The notes beneath the pieces are model-generated. The model saw only the letters and a program-made list of their open reading frames with translations. It had not been told where the DNA came from and made no database searches. This document shows positions 5,133 to 7,982 of a stretch of 7,982 nucleotides of DNA, one piece after another (position 1 is the stretch's first letter; each line of letters begins with the position of its first letter). The translations under genes and the position numbers were made by a program. The stretch comes from Paracoccaceae bacterium (GTDB lineage: Bacteria; Pseudomonadota; Alphaproteobacteria; Rhodobacterales; Rhodobacteraceae). Where the stretch lies: NCBI GenBank assembly GCA_011525185.1, contig WTIQ01000100.1, forward strand, positions 1 through 7,982, read 5' to 3'.

Positions 5133-7838
5133 ATGCTAGGGCTTGGAAAAATTGCGAAGAAGGTTTTCGGTACTCCAAATGACCGTAAAATCAAGTCGGT
5201 TAAGCCACTGATTGATGCAATAAATGCTTTGGAAGACAAATTTAAGCAGTTTTCTGATGCGCAAATTGTCGAAAAGACACAGGACCTTCGCGCAAAAGTC
5301 AGTGACGGCGCTTCGTTAGAAGACATATTGCCAGAGGCGTTTGCAAATTGCCGTGAAGCTGCGTTGCGTGCGCTTGGGCTACGGGCCTTTGACGTGCAAC
5401 TGATGGGCGGAATTTTTCTACATCATGGCAATATTTCAGAAATGAAAACGGGTGAGGGAAAAACGCTCGTTGCGACGTTTCCAGCTTATCTAAACGCTCT
5501 CACAGGGCGCGGTGTGCATATCGTAACGGTTAATGACTATCTGGCCAAGCGCGACAGCGAATGGATGTCAAAAGTCTATGGCGCATTGGGGTTGAGTACT
5601 GGGGTCATCTACCCTCAGCAGCCCGAAGAGGAAAAGCTACAGGCCTACAATTGTGACATTACATATGCGACGAACAATGAACTGGCCTTTGATTATTTGC
5701 GGGACAATATGAAAACTGAAATGTCCCAGATGTTTCAGAAAGATCATTATTTTGCCATTGTCGATGAGGTAGATAGCATTCTTATCGACGAGGCGAGAAC
5801 GCCATTGATTATCTCTGGACCTGCTCAGGATCGCTCCGATCTTTACATTGCCATTGATAAGATCATTCCTGAACTTTCCGACGAGCATTACACGCTCGAC
5901 GAAAAAACGCGTAATTCTTCTTTTACCGATGAAGGCAATGAGTTTTTAGAGGACTTATTGCACGCACGCGGTTTATTGCCAGAGGGTCAGTCCCTCTATG
6001 ATCCCGAAAGCACAACGATTGTTCATCATATCAATCAAGGGCTCAGCGCACATAAGATGTTTGCTAAAGACAAAGATTATATCGTGCGTGGCGATGAAGT
6101 GATTTTAATCGATGAATTCACAGGCCGCATGATGCAAGGGCGGCGTTTGTCAAATGGATTGCATCAGGCAATCGAAGCGAAAGAGGGGTGTTCGATCAAC
6201 CCTGAAAATGTCACCATGGCAAGTGTGACGTTCCAAAATTACTTCCGTCTTTACGACAAATTGGCAGGTATGACAGGGACAGCCGCCACCGAAGCAGAAG
6301 AATTCTCGGAAATCTACAAACTCGGAGTTGTCGAAGTTCCAACCAATAAAACCATTGCTCGTGTCGATGAAGATGACCAAATTTATCGTACGGCACGGGA
6401 AAAGTACGAAGCCATTGTCACAGAGATCAAAAAAGCCAATGAAAAAGGTCAACCTGTTCTCGTTGGGACGACGTCGATCGAAAAATCTGAAGAGCTGTCC
6501 AAGATGTTGGACAAAGCAAAGGTTCGGCACAATGTTCTAAACGCCCGTCAGCATGAAAAAGAGGCGCAAATCGTTGGGGACGCGGGCAAGATGGGTGCGG
6601 TGACAATTGCGACCAATATGGCAGGGCGAGGAACCGACATCCAGCTCGGCGGGAATGCTGAAATGCGCTTTCTTGCGGCCTTGGCAGAGCAGCCTGAAGC
6701 TGATCCAGAGACGCTGCGCCAAGAGATTGATGCAGAACACGCCACTGAAAAGCAAAAGGTGCTTGATGCGGGCGGCCTCTTTGTTTTGGCAACAGAGCGT
6801 CATGAAAGCCGCCGCATCGACAATCAGCTGCGTGGGCGTTCAGGGCGCCAAGGAGATCCGGGGCGTTCTTCTTTTTTTCTAAGTCTCGAAGATGATCTTA
6901 TGCGGATTTTTGGCTCGGAGCGGTTGGATAAAGTGCTTTCGACACTTGGGATGGAAGAGGGCGAAGCGATCGTACATCCTTGGGTCAATAAATCGCTTGA
7001 ACGCGCTCAGGCCAAAGTGGAAGCCCGTAACTTTGACATCATAAAGCAGTTGCTGAAATTTGATGATGTGATGAATGACCAAAGGAAAGCGATCTTTGGT
7101 CAGCGTCTGGATGTGCTGGAGGCTGAAGACCTTTCAGAAGTGGTGCAAGATATGCGCCACGACGTTGTTGAGGATCTGGTATCTTTGCATATGCCGCCCA
7201 AATCCTATTCCGACCAATGGGACACAGAGAAGCTCTACGCGGACATTATCGAACAATTTGGCCTTGATTTGCCGATCATGGCTTGGGGAGATGAAGACGG
7301 GGTTGACAACGAGGTGATCTATAATCGGATCACGGATGAAGTTGATAAAATGATGGCAGAGAAATCTGTCGCCTTTGGACCTGAAAATATGCGCAGGATT
7401 GAAAAGCAGGTTCTCTTGCAAACAATTGATACCAAATGGCGTGAACATTTGGTGACGCTTGAACATCTGCGTTCGGTGGTTGGGTTTCGCGGGTATGCGC
7501 AGCGTGATCCCTTGAATGAATATAAAACAGAGGCGTTCCAGCTGTTTGAAGGTCTCTTGGATGGATTGCGGGTTGAGGTGACCCAGCATTTATCAAAGGT
7601 GCGCCCGCTCACCGAAGAAGAGCAAAATGCGATGCTACAGCAAATGATGGCCCAACAGCAGGCCGTGCAACAAGCGCAGCAAGCCGCTCTCCAACAGGCT
7701 GAAACAAAGCGTGCCGCCGCGGCAGAAGGCATTGCCTTTGACGAAAATGATCGCGGCACTTGGGGCAATCCCGGCCGAAACGACCCTTGCCCCTGTGGTT
7801 CAGGGAAAAAGTTCAAACATTGCCATGGGCGTTACTGA
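5133..7838 (+). CDS. secA: Protein translocase ATPase SecA
   Basis: SecA is the cytosolic/peripheral-membrane ATPase that pushes unfolded preproteins through SecYEG. The complete protein has 901 residues, the same length as E. coli SecA. Nucleotide-binding domain 1 has Walker A MKTGEGKT (104-111) and Walker B DEVD (211-214). The preprotein cross-linking domain lies between about 225 and 365. Domain 2 carries TTSIEKSE (446-453), TNMAGRGTD (494-502) and the arginine-finger motif RGRSGRQGDPG (567-577). The scaffold helix follows, then the two-helix finger around LQTIDTKWREHLVTLEHLR (762-780) and GFRGYAQRDP (784-793). A Gln/Ala-rich linker (about 831-865) leads to the C-terminal zinc motif with Cys886, Cys888, Cys897 and His898, which binds SecB and lipids in the family. 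It starts at ATG 5133 with a good ribosome-binding site and diverges from the isomerase operon. The leader may contain an attenuator. No defect is seen. Confidence 0.98.
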   Translation: MLGLGKIAKKVFGTPNDRKIKSVKPLIDAINALEDKFKQFSDAQIVEKTQDLRAKVSDGASLEDILPEAFANCREAALRALGLRAFDVQLMGGIFLHHGNISEMKTGEGKTLVATFPAYLNALTGRGVHIVTVNDYLAKRDSEWMSKVYGALGLSTGVIYPQQPEEEKLQAYNCDITYATNNELAFDYLRDNMKTEMSQMFQKDHYFAIVDEVDSILIDEARTPLIISGPAQDRSDLYIAIDKIIPELSDEHYTLDEKTRNSSFTDEGNEFLEDLLHARGLLPEGQSLYDPESTTIVHHINQGLSAHKMFAKDKDYIVRGDEVILIDEFTGRMMQGRRLSNGLHQAIEAKEGCSINPENVTMASVTFQNYFRLYDKLAGMTGTAATEAEEFSEIYKLGVVEVPTNKTIARVDEDDQIYRTAREKYEAIVTEIKKANEKGQPVLVGTTSIEKSEELSKMLDKAKVRHNVLNARQHEKEAQIVGDAGKMGAVTIATNMAGRGTDIQLGGNAEMRFLAALAEQPEADPETLRQEIDAEHATEKQKVLDAGGLFVLATERHESRRIDNQLRGRSGRQGDPGRSSFFLSLEDDLMRIFGSERLDKVLSTLGMEEGEAIVHPWVNKSLERAQAKVEARNFDIIKQLLKFDDVMNDQRKAIFGQRLDVLEAEDLSEVVQDMRHDVVEDLVSLHMPPKSYSDQWDTEKLYADIIEQFGLDLPIMAWGDEDGVDNEVIYNRITDEVDKMMAEKSVAFGPENMRRIEKQVLLQTIDTKWREHLVTLEHLRSVVGFRGYAQRDPLNEYKTEAFQLFEGLLDGLRVEVTQHLSKVRPLTEEEQNAMLQQMMAQQQAVQQAQQAALQQAETKRAAAAEGIAFDENDRGTWGNPGRNDPCPCGSGKKFKHCHGRY

Positions 7839-7982
7839 TGAAGGCGCTCAGTTAGAGAGTTCTTCTTTATAGAGTCTCGTTGAAACAGAACAGCATCGTA
7901 AAAAACCGAGGTATGGATGACGCAGAATTACTGCATTGTTTTAAAAAAAAGACGTCTGCATAAAGCCGCTTCCCTTTAGAAA
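7839..7982. other. Intergenic region downstream of secA
   Basis: These 144 bases are AT-rich. I see no convincing intrinsic terminator for secA: the runs of A at 7900-7905 and T/A at 7939-7950 are not preceded by a GC-rich stem. A 20-codon ORF (ATG 7917, TAG 7977-7979) follows GAGG at 7908-7911 with five bases of spacing, but it has no recognisable features. A weak promoter-like pair, TTGTTT (7936-7941) and CATAAA (7959-7964) with 17 bases between, could serve a gene beyond the window. Confidence 0.4.

Noticed and set aside
7319..7816. 165-codon minus-strand ORF inside the 3' half of secA
   Set aside because: Antisense to the SecA two-helix finger and zinc tail; its Cys/Ala-rich stretch is only the complement of the Gln-rich linker codons.
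7943..7958. Possible minus-strand terminator (GACGTC next to a run of eight T on the minus strand)
   Set aside because: AGACGTCT is a loopless 8-base palindrome that cannot form a terminator hairpin, and no minus-strand gene is visible beside it.
1..7982. CRISPR arrays, insertion sequences, prophage, attachment sites or a defence island
   Set aside because: No regularly spaced repeats, transposase or integrase genes or target-site duplications were seen; all five long genes are core genes.

Overview
The window is a stretch of bacterial housekeeping DNA, most likely from an alphaproteobacterium of the Rhodobacterales/Roseobacter type. This rests on protein character (an IF-2 with a long charged Ala/Glu/Lys/Arg-rich N-terminus, and a 901-residue SecA with a C-terminal zinc motif) and on gene order: a periplasmic parvulin, argJ and a MutT-type Nudix gene divergent from secA is an arrangement I associate with that order. 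Base composition looks moderate, lower than in many terrestrial relatives. I cannot name a genus.

Layout. Bases 1-2064 hold the 3' part of infB (+), whose 5' end lies outside the window. Bases 2065-2487 are a 423-base convergent intergenic region with no convincing full gene but many inverted repeats. Bases 2488-4963 hold a tight three-gene operon on the minus strand, transcribed as parvulin-type peptidyl-prolyl isomerase, then argJ, then mutT. Both internal junctions are 4-base ATGA stop/start overlaps. Bases 4964-5132 are a 169-base divergent control region. Bases 5133-7838 hold complete secA (+). Bases 7839-7982 are the start of the next intergenic region.

How the genes relate. IF-2 starts translation, SecA drives export of preproteins, and the isomerase carries a signal peptide and should help fold exported proteins, so it is a logical divergent neighbour of secA. 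ArgJ recycles acetyl groups in arginine biosynthesis, and MutT probably sanitises oxidised nucleotides. Their place in the operon looks like conserved co-transcription rather than a shared pathway.

No new multi-gene system is visible; all five long genes are recognisable core genes. The parts worth a second look are non-coding. The secA leader has a consensus -35 element, a 22-base imperfect palindrome, a possible short upstream ORF, and a GC-rich hairpin followed by six T just before the secA ribosome-binding site; together these resemble an attenuator. The infB-mutT gap is hairpin-rich and shares an exact 14-mer, inverted, with the secA control region. These are by-eye readings without folding or database support.
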